From contig NZ_BMTT01000003.1 in the NCBI RefSeq assembly GCF_014649815.1, positions 310,001-374,000 on the forward strand: DNA of 64,000 nucleotides, read 5' to 3'. The position numbers were made by a program, and so were the translations under genes. The notes beneath the pieces are model-generated. The model worked only from the letters and a program-made list of their open reading frames with translations. It made no database searches and was not told the DNA's origin. Shown here in pieces: positions 8,767-17,741 of the stretch; within the stretch, counting starts at the first letter, position 1, and each line of letters starts with the position of its first letter. Source of the stretch: Streptomyces mutabilis. GTDB lineage: Bacteria; Actinomycetota; Actinomycetes; Streptomycetales; Streptomycetaceae.

Positions 8767-8777
8767 GGTAGAGGGGC

Positions 8778-8942
8778 TCAGGCCGCGAGAAAACGCCGAA
8801 GGGCCGCCCGCAGGGCGGTGACGAAGGAGTCCCTGCGCGCCTCGTCGAGGGCGTCCAGCGACAGGTAGGGGTTGAGGTCCTCCAACTCGACCGGGAGCAG
8901 TCCGCCGCCCGGAGCACGGCAGGCGTCCACGCGCTGGATGCC
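8778..8942 (-). pseudogene. 3' remnant of an ATP-grasp family gene
   Basis: The last 54 codons of a minus-strand frame look like the C-terminal end of a Streptomyces ATP-grasp protein. They contain RVDACRAPGGG, then VELEDLNPYLSL, then a helical tail ending in LRRFLAA. The VELE..NP residues correspond to the Mg-ATP ligands at the end of an ATP-grasp domain. Upstream of 8942 the frame has no ATP-grasp features and enters the TetR promoter region. The rest of the gene, normally about 250-300 residues, is missing, so this is a truncated fossil. Confidence 0.6.
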
Positions 8943-9011
8943 ATGGTCGGGGCCGGAACTCCTCCGGTCTGACCGGGTGTGATCGTATGCGATTCGGCCC
9001 ACCGGTGGCTC

Positions 9012-9049
9012 GAGTGCACTCAGTTCCCTCTCGGGGCTGCACTGAGTGC
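9012..9049. promoter_or_regulatory. Operator-like GCAC-N3-GTGC pair upstream of the TetR gene
   Basis: A perfect 11-bp palindrome GCACTGAGTGC is at 9039-9049 and a degenerate copy GCACTCAGTTC is at 9016-9026, 23 bp apart. The left copy also forms the palindrome GAGTGCACTC (9012-9021). The same GCAC-N3-GTGC motif recurs downstream of the TetR gene at 9875-9907, so the sites probably bind the TetR protein encoded between them. Confidence 0.65.
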
Positions 9050-9081
9050 CAGATAGCCGGTGAACTGCTACGTTCCCCCTC

Positions 9082-9834
9082 ATGAGCTCCAGCAGTGCGG
9101 CGCCCGGCCGCGGCGACGGCACCGGCGCGGCGGGTGCCACTGATGCGGCGGGCGGCCGGCCGCCGATGCGGGAGGCACTGGTCGCGGCGGCGTTCCGGCT
9201 GTTCCTGGAACGGGGCTACGAACAGACGACCGTCGACGACATCGTCACGCTGGCCGGCGTCGGACGGCGGTCCTTCTTCCGCTACTTCCCCTCCAAGGAG
9301 GACGTGGTCTTCCCCGACCACGAGCGGTGCCTGGCGGACATGACGGCCTTCCTGGCCGCCTCACCCGAGGACACCGACCCGGTGGCCCGGGTCTGCGACG
9401 CGGCCCGGCTGGTGCTGCGCATGTACGCCGAGAACCCGGACTTCTCGGTGCAGCGCTACCACCTCACCAAGAAGGTGCCCGGGCTGCGCGCGTACGAGCT
9501 GTCGGTGGTGTGGCGCTACGAACGCGCCCTCGCCGAGTACCTGCGCGGACGCCTCGGCGGACGGCCGGACGGGGCCCTGAGGGCGGACCTGATCGCGGCC
9601 GCGGTGGTCGCAGCGCACAACAACGCGCTGCGGTCCTGGCTGCGTTCGGACGGCCGGGACGACGCGGCCGCCGCGGTGGACCACGCGCTCGAGTACGCGC
9701 AGTCCGCCTTCGGGAGCGTTCCCGTACCGCCCCCGGCCGGGGAGCGGGGGGACGTGGTCGTGGTCCTCGCGCGGCGCGGAGCGCCCCTGTGGCAGGTCGT
9801 GCGGGAGGTCGAGGCGGCGTTCGCCGACGACTGA
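9082..9834 (+). CDS. TetR family transcriptional regulator
   Basis: A 250-residue regulator. A Gly/Ala-rich N-terminal tail of about 28 residues precedes the TetR_N helix-turn-helix (about 30-80: ERGYEQTTVDDIVTLAGVGRRSFFRYFPSKEDV). The ligand-binding helical domain covers about 90-200, and an unusual C-terminal extension (200-250) ends in LWQVVREVEAAFADD. Plus-strand start ATG 9082 lies about 30 bp after the operator-like palindrome, which suggests autorepression. The next gene downstream has the same motif in its promoter. Ligand unknown; an acyl-CoA would fit the neighbouring OB-fold protein but this is inference. Confidence 0.9.
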   Translation: MSSSSAAPGRGDGTGAAGATDAAGGRPPMREALVAAAFRLFLERGYEQTTVDDIVTLAGVGRRSFFRYFPSKEDVVFPDHERCLADMTAFLAASPEDTDPVARVCDAARLVLRMYAENPDFSVQRYHLTKKVPGLRAYELSVVWRYERALAEYLRGRLGGRPDGALRADLIAAAVVAAHNNALRSWLRSDGRDDAAAAVDHALEYAQSAFGSVPVPPPAGERGDVVVVLARRGAPLWQVVREVEAAFADD

Positions 9835-9874
9835 CCGACCCTCGGCGAGAGGACCGCACCGCAAGCAATCAAGG

Positions 9875-9907
9875 GTACGCAGTGCCTTTACGCGTGGCAC
9901 GCAGTGC
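9875..9907. promoter_or_regulatory. Operator-like GCAC-N3-GTGC pair upstream of the OB-fold gene
   Basis: A perfect GCACGCAGTGC palindrome lies at 9897-9907 inside the longer GGCAC-GCA-GTGCC, with a degenerate copy GTACGCAGTGC at 9875-9885. They are 22 bp apart, exactly two helical turns, so two dimers could bind one face of the DNA. The half-sites equal those in front of the TetR gene, which marks the OB-fold gene as a probable target of that regulator. Confidence 0.65.
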
Positions 9908-10006
9908 CATAACCTGAGAACGTGCACGGTGGCGCGGTCACCCGCACACGCGTGCCCGGGTGACCGCGCACCCCGATTCCGGCTCGAATGCAGGGAGTTG
10001 ACCAGC

Positions 10007-10420
10007 GTGTACTACCACTCAGGAAACGTCGCTCAGCAGACAGCCGGCTCCGCGACGGGCGTCCTCGACCCCAAGGCCCCGGACACCGAGGCGATCCTCT
10101 TCCAGCGCTGCACCTGGTGCGGCACGGCCATGTACCACCGGGTGCTGTGCCCGGTCTGTCGCGGCAGCGACCTGCGGACCGAACGCAGCGACGGCACGGG
10201 GACGGTACGGCACTCCACGGTGGTGCACCGCAACACCCCGGCGGCGCGCAACGTGTCCCTGATCGAGATGGCCGAGGGCTTCGTGCTGCGCGGCCGGGTG
10301 ATGGGCCCGCTCATCGGCATCCACAGCGGCGACCGGGTACGACTGTCCACGGCCGAGGACCCGGTGCGGGGCGAGCCGGTCTTCCAACTGGTCGACGAAC
10401 CGTACCGGGCCTGGACCTGA
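10007..10420 (+). CDS. Zn-ribbon/OB-fold (DUF35-type) protein
   Basis: A 137-residue protein with an N-terminal rubredoxin-like Zn ribbon (RCTWCGTAMYH and LCPVCRGSDL, two CxxC pairs near residues 33-52) and a C-terminal OB fold. DUF35 proteins are acyl-CoA-binding accessory subunits of thiolases, HMG-CoA synthase-like enzymes or enoyl-CoA hydratases. No thiolase is adjacent here. The GTG start at 10007 has GGGAG nine bases upstream; a longer frame back to 9929 would overlap the operator area and has no ribosome site. It probably answers to the TetR regulator upstream. Confidence 0.85.
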   Translation: MYYHSGNVAQQTAGSATGVLDPKAPDTEAILFQRCTWCGTAMYHRVLCPVCRGSDLRTERSDGTGTVRHSTVVHRNTPAARNVSLIEMAEGFVLRGRVMGPLIGIHSGDRVRLSTAEDPVRGEPVFQLVDEPYRAWT

Positions 10421-10432
10421 GTGACGGTCAGT

Positions 10433-11803
10433 TCACGGCCGACCCTCCCCGCACGGGGCCGGCGTACCGGGCAGCAGCGTGCCGGTGCGCACCGGTGCCC
10501 CCGTCCCGAAGCTCCGGTTGGCGGCGAGACCGACGACCAGCGCGAGCGCGCCGTCGCGTTCGGTGGCCGTCGAGTGCGCGGCGGCGCTCGGGTCCGCGCC
10601 CGGTAGGGCCGCGTCCACCGGGCCGAACAGCGCGTCCAGCATGCGCGGGTCACCGCCGCCGTGTGCCTCGTGGGCGACGTCGAGCGGTATGTCGACCGGG
10701 GGCTTCCACAGCGGGCGCAGGGTGAGGCGGGCGCCGCCGGCGTGCTCGGCGGCCGTGTCCCCGTGCACCGCTCCCCGTTCCGAGGCCGCCCGGGTCGAGG
10801 GCCTCGCCCAGCGGCTCTCCTCCACCTCCAACTCCAGGCGTCCGGCGCTGCCGTTGACCATCACCCGGTAGCCCTCCCACGGGGAGTAGGCCGTCAGGTG
10901 GTACGTCATCGTGGCACCACGGGCGTACCGGACCAGGACCGCCATGTCGTCCTCGATGGTGACCGGCCCGTCGAAGACGTTGCGGTCGCGCAGGTACCCG
11001 TCGTCCCGCTCGGCGTCCAGGTAGAGGGCGCGCAGCGTGTCGTTGGCGGCGAGATCGAGGGCGAAGGGGTCGTCGGCGGCCGGCCCGGCGCCGTGGGCTC
11101 GGACGTAGTCCCGGCGCAGCCCGTGGCGTTCGCCCGCCTCGCGGCCGTAGAAGCCGAGACGTCCGTAACCGAAGACCTCCTGCGGCTCGTCGGCCAGCCA
11201 CCAGTTGACGAGGTCGAAGTGGTGCGAGGACTTGTGCACCATCAGCCCGCCGCTGCGGCGCTTGTCCCGGTGCCAGCGGCGGAAGTAGTCCGCACCGTGC
11301 CGCACGTCCAGCAGCCACTCGAAGTGGACGGACAGCACCTCCCCGACCGCGCCCCCGGCCAGCAGCGCCCGCACCTTCTCGTGGACGGGGTTGAAGCGGT
11401 AGTTGAAGGCGACGGTGAGGGAGTTGCCGGTCTCGCGGACGGTCTCCAGGATGCGGGCGCAACGGTCGGCGTCGACGGTCATCGGCTTCTCGGTGACGAC
11501 GCGGCAGCCCGCGCGCAGCGCCGGGACGACGTACCGGTCGTGCTCGGCGTCGACGGTGGTGACGATCACCTCGTCGATGCCCTCCTCACCGAGCAGGTCG
11601 GCGAAGCGCTCGGGGTCCCACTGGGCCGCGGGAGGTTCACCGGCCGCCGTGAGCAGCCGGTTGTGGAAGGCCATCCGGGTCGGGCTCGGGTCGCACAGGG
11701 CGGCGACGCGGTGACCGGGGCGTTCGGCGAGGCCCCTCGTGAAGGTCTGGGCGCGGTGGCCGGTGCCGACGACGGCGGCGCGCAGGCAGGGATTCGGACT
11801 CAT
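10433..11803 (-). CDS. Gfo/Idh/MocA family NAD(P)-dependent oxidoreductase
   Basis: A 456-residue dehydrogenase with an N-terminal Rossmann fold (VVGTGHRAQTF near residue 10), the family signature EKPM near residue 95 and a long C-terminal substrate domain that includes HKSSHHFDLVNWW. The DxxxH-type catalytic region is present (HHFDLVNWW). Family members oxidise or reduce sugars, inositols and amino sugars; this long form is typical of enzymes acting on sugar ring hydroxyls. ATG 11803 is chosen with GAAAGGG nine bases upstream. It is convergent with the OB-fold gene and separate from the other family member at 20037. Confidence 0.85.
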   Translation of the reverse strand: MSPNPCLRAAVVGTGHRAQTFTRGLAERPGHRVAALCDPSPTRMAFHNRLLTAAGEPPAAQWDPERFADLLGEEGIDEVIVTTVDAEHDRYVVPALRAGCRVVTEKPMTVDADRCARILETVRETGNSLTVAFNYRFNPVHEKVRALLAGGAVGEVLSVHFEWLLDVRHGADYFRRWHRDKRRSGGLMVHKSSHHFDLVNWWLADEPQEVFGYGRLGFYGREAGERHGLRRDYVRAHGAGPAADDPFALDLAANDTLRALYLDAERDDGYLRDRNVFDGPVTIEDDMAVLVRYARGATMTYHLTAYSPWEGYRVMVNGSAGRLELEVEESRWARPSTRAASERGAVHGDTAAEHAGGARLTLRPLWKPPVDIPLDVAHEAHGGGDPRMLDALFGPVDAALPGADPSAAAHSTATERDGALALVVGLAANRSFGTGAPVRTGTLLPGTPAPCGEGRP

Positions 11804-11922
11804 GCAGAAAGCCCTTTCCAATCGGCTGCGGCGTCACTCTTCATCGATCACGCCGCCGTGCCGCTCGTCAGGGGAGCGGGCCGCCGTGCCACTCCCGTCG
11901 CGGGCGACGCGGGCCGGTCCGC

Positions 11923-12309
11923 TCAGGAGGTGAGCGTGATCCGGATGCCCACGGTGCCGGCCGACCCGCGGCGCAGCCGGCTGCCGAGGAGGGTGAGCCG
12001 GCCGACGACGCCGTACTTGCGGGCGATCAGCCGACGGTAGCGTCCGGTGGTGACCGGGGCGCAGATCTCCGCCGTCGCCGGGACCTGGTCGCCGGTCGGC
12101 CGGCCGCGCACGTCGCAGGGGCCGACCAGCACGTCGGCGCGGTTGCGGACGCGCTTGACCTTCCCCGAGTCGGCGACGGTCCACACGCCGAGGGCGTCCC
12201 CGTCCCGTACGACCCACACCGGGGTGGCGACCGGGGTGCCGTTCTTCCTGTACGTGGTGACCAGCAGGTACTTGCCGGCGCCGAGCCGGGCCGATGAGGC
12301 GTCGTCCAT
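11923..12309 (-). CDS. PPOX-class F420-dependent oxidoreductase
   Basis: A 128-residue split-barrel protein of the FDOR/PPOX class. LVTTYRKNGTPVATPVWVV near the N-terminus is the family hallmark, followed by GKVKRVRNRADVLVGPCDVRG, which forms the F420 phosphate-binding part. Members reduce or bind F420, heme breakdown products or small quinones. The C-terminal stretch after TTGRYRRLIARKYG is basic. Start ATG 12309 has no strong ribosome site. It is encoded in the same direction as the Gfo/Idh/MocA gene downstream and the MalY-like gene upstream, with a 48-bp gap from the latter. Confidence 0.85.
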   Translation of the reverse strand: MDDASSARLGAGKYLLVTTYRKNGTPVATPVWVVRDGDALGVWTVADSGKVKRVRNRADVLVGPCDVRGRPTGDQVPATAEICAPVTTGRYRRLIARKYGVVGRLTLLGSRLRRGSAGTVGIRITLTS

Positions 12310-12357
12310 GGTCGGGAAGTCTAGGCGCCCGGCACGGGCCGCGGCTCTCGTCCCGCC

Positions 12358-13536
12358 TCACCCCACGGCCGCCGCCATCCTCCGCACCGCCTGCGTGATC
12401 ACCTCCGGCGAGGTCGCGAGGTTGAGCCGCAGGTGTCCCGCGCCGCCGGTACCGAAGGGGATGCCGGAGCTGAGGGCGACCCGGCCGCGCCGGAGGAAGA
12501 CGTCCGCCGGGTCGTCGCCGAGGTCCAGCGGGCGGCAGTCGAGCCAGGCCAGGTACGTCGCCTCGCCGGGGCGGTGGACCACGCCGGGCAGGTGCTCGGC
12601 CAGCAGCCGGGTGAGCAACCGCCGGTTCTCGTCGATCCCGGCCAGCACGGAGTCCAGCCAGGCGGTCCCGTCGCGCAGGGCCGCCGTGTGGGCGAGGACG
12701 CCGACGTGGCTCGGTCCGTGGCCGACCTCCTCGGGCATCCGCGCCAGGTCGGCGGCGGCACCGGGCCCGGCGAGGGCGAGCGCCGCCTTGAGCCCGGCCA
12801 GGTTCCACCCCTTGGATGCGGACATCAGGGCGAGGCCGCGCTCGGCGCCGGGCACGCTCAGGTACGGCACGAAGCGCGCGCCGACGGGAACGACCGGCGC
12901 GTGGATCTCGTCGGCGACGACCCGGACGCCGTACCGCTCGGCGAGGGCGGCGACGGCGCCCAGCTCGTCGGCGGTGTGCACGGTGCCGGTGGGGTTGTGC
13001 GGGCTGCACAGCAGGTAGGCGGCGCGCCCTCCGCCGGCGGCGGCCCGCCGGAACGCCTCCTCCAGCACGCCGAGGTCGATCCGCAGGTCGGCGCCGACCG
13101 GCGCTTCGACGACGCGCCGGTCCAGGTGCGTCACGAACTCGTAGAAGGGCGGGTACACAGGCGGGTTGACGATCACCGGGTCGCCGGGCCCGGTGACCAG
13201 CTTGAGCATTTCGACGACGCCCAGCATCACGTCGGGCACGATCGCGGTGCGTTCCACGGCGAGGTCGTCCCAGCCCCAGCGCTTGCCCGCGAAGGCGGCC
13301 AGGGCCTCGGCGTAGGCGGTGCCGACGGGGTAGCCGGTGTCGCCGAGTTCCATGGCTTCGGTGACGGCGCGCACGACGGGGGCGGCGAGCGGGACGTCCA
13401 TTTCGGCCACCCACAGCGGCAGCACGTCCTCGGGGTACGTGCGCCACTTCATGCTCGTACGGCGGCGCAACTGGTCGAGCGTGAGCGACCGAAGGGGGTT
13501 CGCCTCGTCGGAAGGGTGCTGCTCGTTGCTGGTCAT
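12358..13536 (-). CDS. MalY/PatB-type PLP-dependent aminotransferase / C-S lyase
   Basis: A 392-residue fold-type I PLP enzyme. The N-terminal stretch with [11 protein letters not shown] is diagnostic of the MalY/PatB subgroup. SPHNPTG near residue 175, the DEIHAP segment and the PLP Lys in [12 protein letters not shown] near residue 235 are all present. Members are cystathionine or cysteine-S-conjugate beta-lyases that release pyruvate, ammonia and a thiol, and MalY in E. coli also modulates a regulator. ATG 13536 is the only good start; the frame upstream runs antisense to the S1 protease promoter. Confidence 0.9.
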   Translation of the reverse strand: MTSNEQHPSDEANPLRSLTLDQLRRRTSMKWRTYPEDVLPLWVAEMDVPLAAPVVRAVTEAMELGDTGYPVGTAYAEALAAFAGKRWGWDDLAVERTAIVPDVMLGVVEMLKLVTGPGDPVIVNPPVYPPFYEFVTHLDRRVVEAPVGADLRIDLGVLEEAFRRAAAGGGRAAYLLCSPHNPTGTVHTADELGAVAALAERYGVRVVADEIHAPVVPVGARFVPYLSVPGAERGLALMSASKGWNLAGLKAALALAGPGAAADLARMPEEVGHGPSHVGVLAHTAALRDGTAWLDSVLAGIDENRRLLTRLLAEHLPGVVHRPGEATYLAWLDCRPLDLGDDPADVFLRRGRVALSSGIPFGTGGAGHLRLNLATSPEVITQAVRRMAAAVG

Positions 13537-13717
13537 GGGGCACAAGATAGGCGGCGACGGTGCACCCCGGAAACGGAACGGGAGGGACACCGCGGACCGG
13601 ACGGGACCGGTTGCCCGGTGAACGCGGGCCGGCCCGCCCCCGTACGGGAGGAGGGCGCTCGATGTCCGCGGGGCCCCGCGGCGGTGACGCCGTGAGTCCG
13701 GGTTCGGGAGCTCATGC

Positions 13718-15088
13718 ATGAGGCACGCACGACGACGCATCGTCCGGCGAGTGGCACGGCTGGCCGCCGTCGGCGGACTGCTGCTCGGAGGAACCATGGT
13801 CACCCGGGCCGTGGCGAGCGAGCCTCCCGGCGCCCCGGCCGTGCCGCACACGCTCGCGCGCAGCGCTTCCGACGCCGGCGCCGGCCTCGTGTCCCGGCTG
13901 GGCGCCGACCGTACGGCGGGCCACTGGGTCGGCTCCGACGGGCGGCCGGTCGTGGCGGTCACCGACGAGCGCACGGCGCGGGAGGTGCGCCGGGCCGGTG
14001 CCGGGGCGAAGGTCGTGCGGCACAGCTTGTCCGAGCTGAAGTCGGCGACCTCGACGCTGCGTTCGGCACCGCGGGTGCCCGGCACGGCGTGGGCCCTCGA
14101 CTACCGGTCGAACGAGGTGGTCGTGCGCGGGGACAGCACGGTCCCCCGGTCCGACTGGTCCCGGCTGACGGACGTCGCCGAGGACATCGGCGGCTTCGTC
14201 CGCATGGAACGCACCGAGGGCACCTTCACCACGCGCCTGAACGGTGCCGAGCCGATCGTTTCCACGGCGGGGCGCTGCTCGACGGGCTACAACGTGACCG
14301 ACGGGCGCGGCGACTTCATCCTCACCGCGGGGCACTGCGGGCCGACGGGGTCGGTGTGGTTCGGTGACGGATCGGGCGACCGGAGGGTCGGCAAGACTGT
14401 GGCCGGGAGCTTCCCCGGGGACGACTTCTCCCTGGTGGAGTACGCGAACGGCGAGGCGGGCGACGGCGCCGACGTGGTGGCCGTCGGCGCCGGCAAGGGG
14501 GTGCGGATCACGGGCGCGGGTGAACCGGCCGTGGGTCAGCGGGTGTTCCGCAGCGGCAGCACCACCGGGTTGCGCGACGGCCGGGTGACCGCGCTCGAGG
14601 CAACGGTCAACTACCCGGAGGGCACGGTCACCGGCCTGATCGAGACCGACGTCTGCGCGGAACCCGGCGACAGCGGGGGCCCGATGTTCTCCGAGGGCAT
14701 AGCGCTCGGCGTGACCTCGGGGGGCAACGGCGACTGCGACAAGGGGGGCACGACGTTCTTCCAACCGCTGCCGGAGGCCATGGCCTCGCTCGGTGTCCGG
14801 CTGCTCGTCTCCGCACCGGAGGAGGGGACGGCGCCCGGAGCCGCGCCTTCCGCGCCGAGCGCCACCGGCGGTGGCACCGCTCCGGGCGCCGCAGCACCGG
14901 GGGCCACGGCCCCCGTGACGGGTGTCGACGGTTCGACGCTCCTGTCCCGCCTCACCGACCGCCGAAACGTCGGCCCGGGCATGCTCGTCGCCGCGGGCAG
15001 CATGGTGGCTCTGGTGGCCACCCGCTGGATCCGCGCGGAGCAGGACCGCAAGGCGTATCGACGGCACTGCTCCGCGACATGGGGATGA
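13718..15088 (+). CDS. Secreted/surface S1 family (streptogrisin-like) serine protease
   Basis: A 456-residue chymotrypsin-fold protease. A signal peptide (to about residue 34) is followed by a propeptide with [14 protein letters not shown] near residue 125. The catalytic domain has His in LTAGHCG, Asp in GDDFSLVEY and Ser in PGDSGGP, with disulfide Cys residues. A Gly/Pro/Ala-rich linker and a hydrophobic segment ([13 protein letters not shown]) follow, then a basic tail, so the enzyme may be held in the membrane or anchored until cleaved. Start ATG 13718 has GGGAG upstream. Streptogrisins are usually controlled by subtilisin inhibitors, and one lies at 44485. Confidence 0.9.
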   Translation: MRHARRRIVRRVARLAAVGGLLLGGTMVTRAVASEPPGAPAVPHTLARSASDAGAGLVSRLGADRTAGHWVGSDGRPVVAVTDERTAREVRRAGAGAKVVRHSLSELKSATSTLRSAPRVPGTAWALDYRSNEVVVRGDSTVPRSDWSRLTDVAEDIGGFVRMERTEGTFTTRLNGAEPIVSTAGRCSTGYNVTDGRGDFILTAGHCGPTGSVWFGDGSGDRRVGKTVAGSFPGDDFSLVEYANGEAGDGADVVAVGAGKGVRITGAGEPAVGQRVFRSGSTTGLRDGRVTALEATVNYPEGTVTGLIETDVCAEPGDSGGPMFSEGIALGVTSGGNGDCDKGGTTFFQPLPEAMASLGVRLLVSAPEEGTAPGAAPSAPSATGGGTAPGAAAPGATAPVTGVDGSTLLSRLTDRRNVGPGMLVAAGSMVALVATRWIRAEQDRKAYRRHCSATWG

Positions 15089-15107
15089 TCCCGGGTCAGT
15101 ACGAGGA

Positions 15108-15128
15108 GGGCACCCGCGCGGGGTGCCC
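15108..15128. terminator. Hairpin downstream of the S1 protease gene
   Basis: GGGCACCC (15108-15115), loop GCGCG, GGGTGCCC (15121-15128) form a perfect 8-bp stem 19 bp after the protease stop and before the convergent 55-aa gene. There is no T-run, as is common for GC-rich actinobacterial terminators, so the termination role is likely but not certain. Confidence 0.5.
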
Positions 15129-15169
15129 GGGGCCGTTGCCGCGAGGCGCCGAGGGGACCCGGGCGCCGG

Positions 15170-15337
15170 TCAGGCGGCGTGCTCCGGGTCCGCGGCGGCC
15201 CACTCCAAGACAAGCCGCTGGTACTCCTCGCGCTGCTCGACGCTCAGTGTCCCGCCCGACCGGAGCCACAGGGCCCGGATCTCCTCGTTGACCTCGGCAG
15301 CCGATCGCTCGGAGGAGGGTTCAACAGTGGTGGACAT
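15170..15337 (-). CDS. Small hypothetical protein (55 aa)
   Basis: A 55-residue acidic, helical protein with AAEVNEEIRALW and a C-terminal LSVEQREEYQRLVLEWAAA segment. Small proteins of this shape occur widely in Streptomyces. The Met at 15337 starts MSTTVEPSSE; a further ATG at 15349 and a TTG at 15442 are in the same frame, but the latter stretch has non-coding composition and includes a TTGACA box. There is no clear ribosome site, so the start is uncertain. No function known. Confidence 0.55.
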   Translation of the reverse strand: MSTTVEPSSERSAAEVNEEIRALWLRSGGTLSVEQREEYQRLVLEWAAADPEHAA

Positions 15338-15499
15338 GTTGTGAAGCATACGGCGATGGGCGTGAAGGCGATGTGAGTATTCGCCAGCCAAACGGACATA
15401 ACGGACCGTGTTACTGGTCACGTCGATCTTCTCATCTGTCAAGGCCCACGGGCGAGTTCGTTCCCCGCCGGTGTGTTCTGCCGCACATGACCCGCCCGT

Positions 15500-16660
15500 T
15501 CACACGTGCGCCGCCCCCAACACCAGTACCTGGATGGCCAGCACGGCGGCACCGCGCGCCCAGTCGTGGAAGTCGGACACCCTGACCTCCAGGCCGACCG
15601 GTGCGGCCCGCGGATGCCGGTTGTCCCGGATGGTGTTCTCCACCACGTCGCCGGCCACGTCCATCAGACCGACCCCCTCACCGGCGAGCAGGATCTTCTG
15701 CGGCATCACGAAATTGGCGATCTGCGCCACCAGGGTGCCCAGGGCCCGCCCGGCCTCCTCGACGACCCGGGCCGGCACCGGCTCCCCCTCGGCGGCGGAC
15801 GCCAGGATCTCCTCGTAGTCCAGGTCCCGGCCGAGGGCGGCCCGGACCTGGTAACGGATATTGGGGATGGTCAGCAGCGAGACGGCGCTGCCGCGCCGGC
15901 CGTCCGGGGTGAGCGGACCGTAGCGGTCGAGGATCCAGTGCCGGCCGAAGCCGCGATCCTCGTCCCCGGAGTACGGCACCCGCTTGCCGCCGAGCACCAG
16001 CCCGTAACCGACGCCCGCGCCGATGGTGAGGACGACGAACCGGTCCACGCCGCGCCCCGCGCCGAACCATGTCTCGGCCTCCACGAAGGCCGCGGTGTCG
16101 TTCTCCACGACGACCGGCAGCCCGGTGCGCTCCTCGACGAGCGCGGCCAGCGGGACGCCCCGCCAGCCCAGGAAGGGGGACTCGCCGACCACCGAACGGT
16201 CCTCGACGAGGCCGCCCACGCCGATCCCGACACCGGCCACCCGGGGGCGCCCGCGGGACAGTTCCCGGGCCATAGCCGCCAGCAGGTCGGCGACCTCGCC
16301 GGGGTCGTGGGTGGTCAGCGTTCGGTCCAGGCGGGCGACGATCTCGCTGCGCAGCGTGGTCACGACGCCGTACACCATGTCACCGGTGATCTTGAAGCCG
16401 AGGAAGTACCGGGAGTCCGCGACCACGTCGAGCGGCTGCGACGGACGCCCCTGCCGCACCGCCGCGGCGCCCGCCTCCGGAACCTCGACCAGCAGCCCCG
16501 CCCGGATGAGCGGCTTGGTCAGCCGGGTCAGGCTGCCCGGCGAGAGGTCCAGCCGCCGGGCGATCTCCGTCCGGGACAGCGGACCGTGCACCAGCACCTC
16601 GATCGCGACGGAGCGTTCGCCGGGGCTCAGCGGAAGCCAGCTTTCGGCCTGTCCACGCAT
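15500..16660 (-). CDS. ROK family transcriptional repressor (NagC/XylR type)
   Basis: A 386-residue ROK protein with an N-terminal winged HTH (LSRTEIARRLDLSPGSLTRLTKPLIRAGLL) and a C-terminal ASKHA sugar-kinase-like domain. It has GVGIGVGG in the phosphate loop region and a conserved His/Asp surrounding. The usual Zn-binding CxCG-rich motif of ROK kinases is absent in the region after GFGRHWILDRYG, which is typical of some actinobacterial regulators. It is divergent from the sugar ABC operon with a 168-bp gap, so it is very likely its repressor, with the transported sugar as inducer. GTC-ATG start at 16660 has GAGGG upstream. Confidence 0.9.
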   Translation of the reverse strand: MRGQAESWLPLSPGERSVAIEVLVHGPLSRTEIARRLDLSPGSLTRLTKPLIRAGLLVEVPEAGAAAVRQGRPSQPLDVVADSRYFLGFKITGDMVYGVVTTLRSEIVARLDRTLTTHDPGEVADLLAAMARELSRGRPRVAGVGIGVGGLVEDRSVVGESPFLGWRGVPLAALVEERTGLPVVVENDTAAFVEAETWFGAGRGVDRFVVLTIGAGVGYGLVLGGKRVPYSGDEDRGFGRHWILDRYGPLTPDGRRGSAVSLLTIPNIRYQVRAALGRDLDYEEILASAAEGEPVPARVVEEAGRALGTLVAQIANFVMPQKILLAGEGVGLMDVAGDVVENTIRDNRHPRAAPVGLEVRVSDFHDWARGAAVLAIQVLVLGAAHV

Positions 16661-16828
16661 GACGATCGACCGCCCTCTTCGTCCAGCATTTCTTCCATCA
16701 CAAAAACAACACTGCCAGTCTAGGTCCGCGGCCTCGCCCCAAAGGATCAAAGCACGCCTCTTGACGCCATGATTATTCCGCCCCAAAAGTAAAGCGGGAC
16801 GAGCCGTCGCACGCGAGGGGGTCTGCCG
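16661..16828. promoter_or_regulatory. Divergent promoter region of ROK repressor and sugar ABC operon
   Basis: This 168-bp gap holds a direct repeat CGCCCCAAA at 16735-16743 and 16779-16787, 44 bp apart (about four helical turns), and a TTGACG at 16761 that could be a -35 box for the ABC operon. The AT-rich stretches TTCTTCCATCACAAAAACAAC and ATGATTATT mark it as a regulatory region. The likely binder is the ROK protein. Confidence 0.5.
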
Positions 16829-17725
16829 ATGTCCATCGCTTCCAGCAGCCGTGCCGGGAACCGGGGTGACGGACGTCTCGCCGCGGTGTTCATCGCGCCG
16901 GCGTTCCTCGGCTTCGCGGTCTTCCTCCTGTGGCCGACGCTGCGCGGCGTCTACCTGAGCTTCACCCGCTTCAACCTGCTGACCCCAGCCCGATGGGTGG
17001 GGCTCGACAACTACGTGCGGATGGTCAACGACCCCATCTTCTGGGAGTCACTGCGGGTCACGGTCGTCTACGTGGTCCTCAACATCGGCGTGCAGACCGT
17101 CTCGGCCCTGGCCATCGCGGTGCTGCTCCAACGGCTGACCCGATCACCCTGGCTGCGCGGCATCGTGCTCACGCCGTACCTGATGTCCAACGTGGTGGCC
17201 GGCATCGTCTGGCTGTGGATCCTGGACACCCAGCTCGGCATCGGCAACGAGATCATCGCCGCGCTCGGCCTCGACCGCGTCCCGTTCCTCACCGACGAGA
17301 CCTGGGCCGTGCCGACCATCGCGCTGATCAACGTGTGGCGGCACGTCGGCTACACCGCGCTCCTGCTGTTCGCGGGGCTCCAGGCGATCCCGGGCGACAT
17401 GTACGAGGCCGCGAGGGTGGACGGGGCGAGCGAGTGGCGGATGTTCCGCCGGATCACGCTGCCGCTGCTGCGGCCGGTCCTCGCGGTCGTCCTGATCATG
17501 ACGGTGATCGGATCGTTCCAGGTGTTCGACACGGTCGCCGTGACCACCGCCGGCGGACCGGCGGGCGCCACCAACGTCCTCCAGTTCTACATCTACGGTG
17601 CCGCCTTCGGCCGCTTCCAGTTCGGGTACGCCTCGGCGATGTCGGTTGCCCTGCTCGTCGTGCTGAGCGCCATCACCTTCGTCCAGTACCGGCTCACCCG
17701 GGCCGGCCGGACCGACCTCGGCTGA
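16829..17725 (+). CDS. Carbohydrate ABC transporter permease (MalF-like)
   Basis: A 298-residue inner-membrane permease with six membrane helices. The cytoplasmic EAA loop (YEAARVDGASEWRMFRRITLP near residue 195) docks the ATPase. ATG 16829 has GAGGGGG upstream. It is first in an operon with a second permease 16 bp downstream, then a lipoprotein and a dehydrogenase. The operon has no ATPase gene; in Streptomyces such importers share the MsiK ATPase encoded elsewhere. The GFAVFLLWPTLRGVYLSF start is typical of MalF-type subunits. Confidence 0.95.
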   Translation: MSIASSSRAGNRGDGRLAAVFIAPAFLGFAVFLLWPTLRGVYLSFTRFNLLTPARWVGLDNYVRMVNDPIFWESLRVTVVYVVLNIGVQTVSALAIAVLLQRLTRSPWLRGIVLTPYLMSNVVAGIVWLWILDTQLGIGNEIIAALGLDRVPFLTDETWAVPTIALINVWRHVGYTALLLFAGLQAIPGDMYEAARVDGASEWRMFRRITLPLLRPVLAVVLIMTVIGSFQVFDTVAVTTAGGPAGATNVLQFYIYGAAFGRFQFGYASAMSVALLVVLSAITFVQYRLTRAGRTDLG

Positions 17726-17741
17726 CGGAGAGGAGAACGAG

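Noticed and set aside
16761-16790. TTGACG plus AAAAGT as promoter of the sugar operon
   Set aside because: The -35 box is acceptable but the -10 candidate is poor; kept only as part of the general promoter region.
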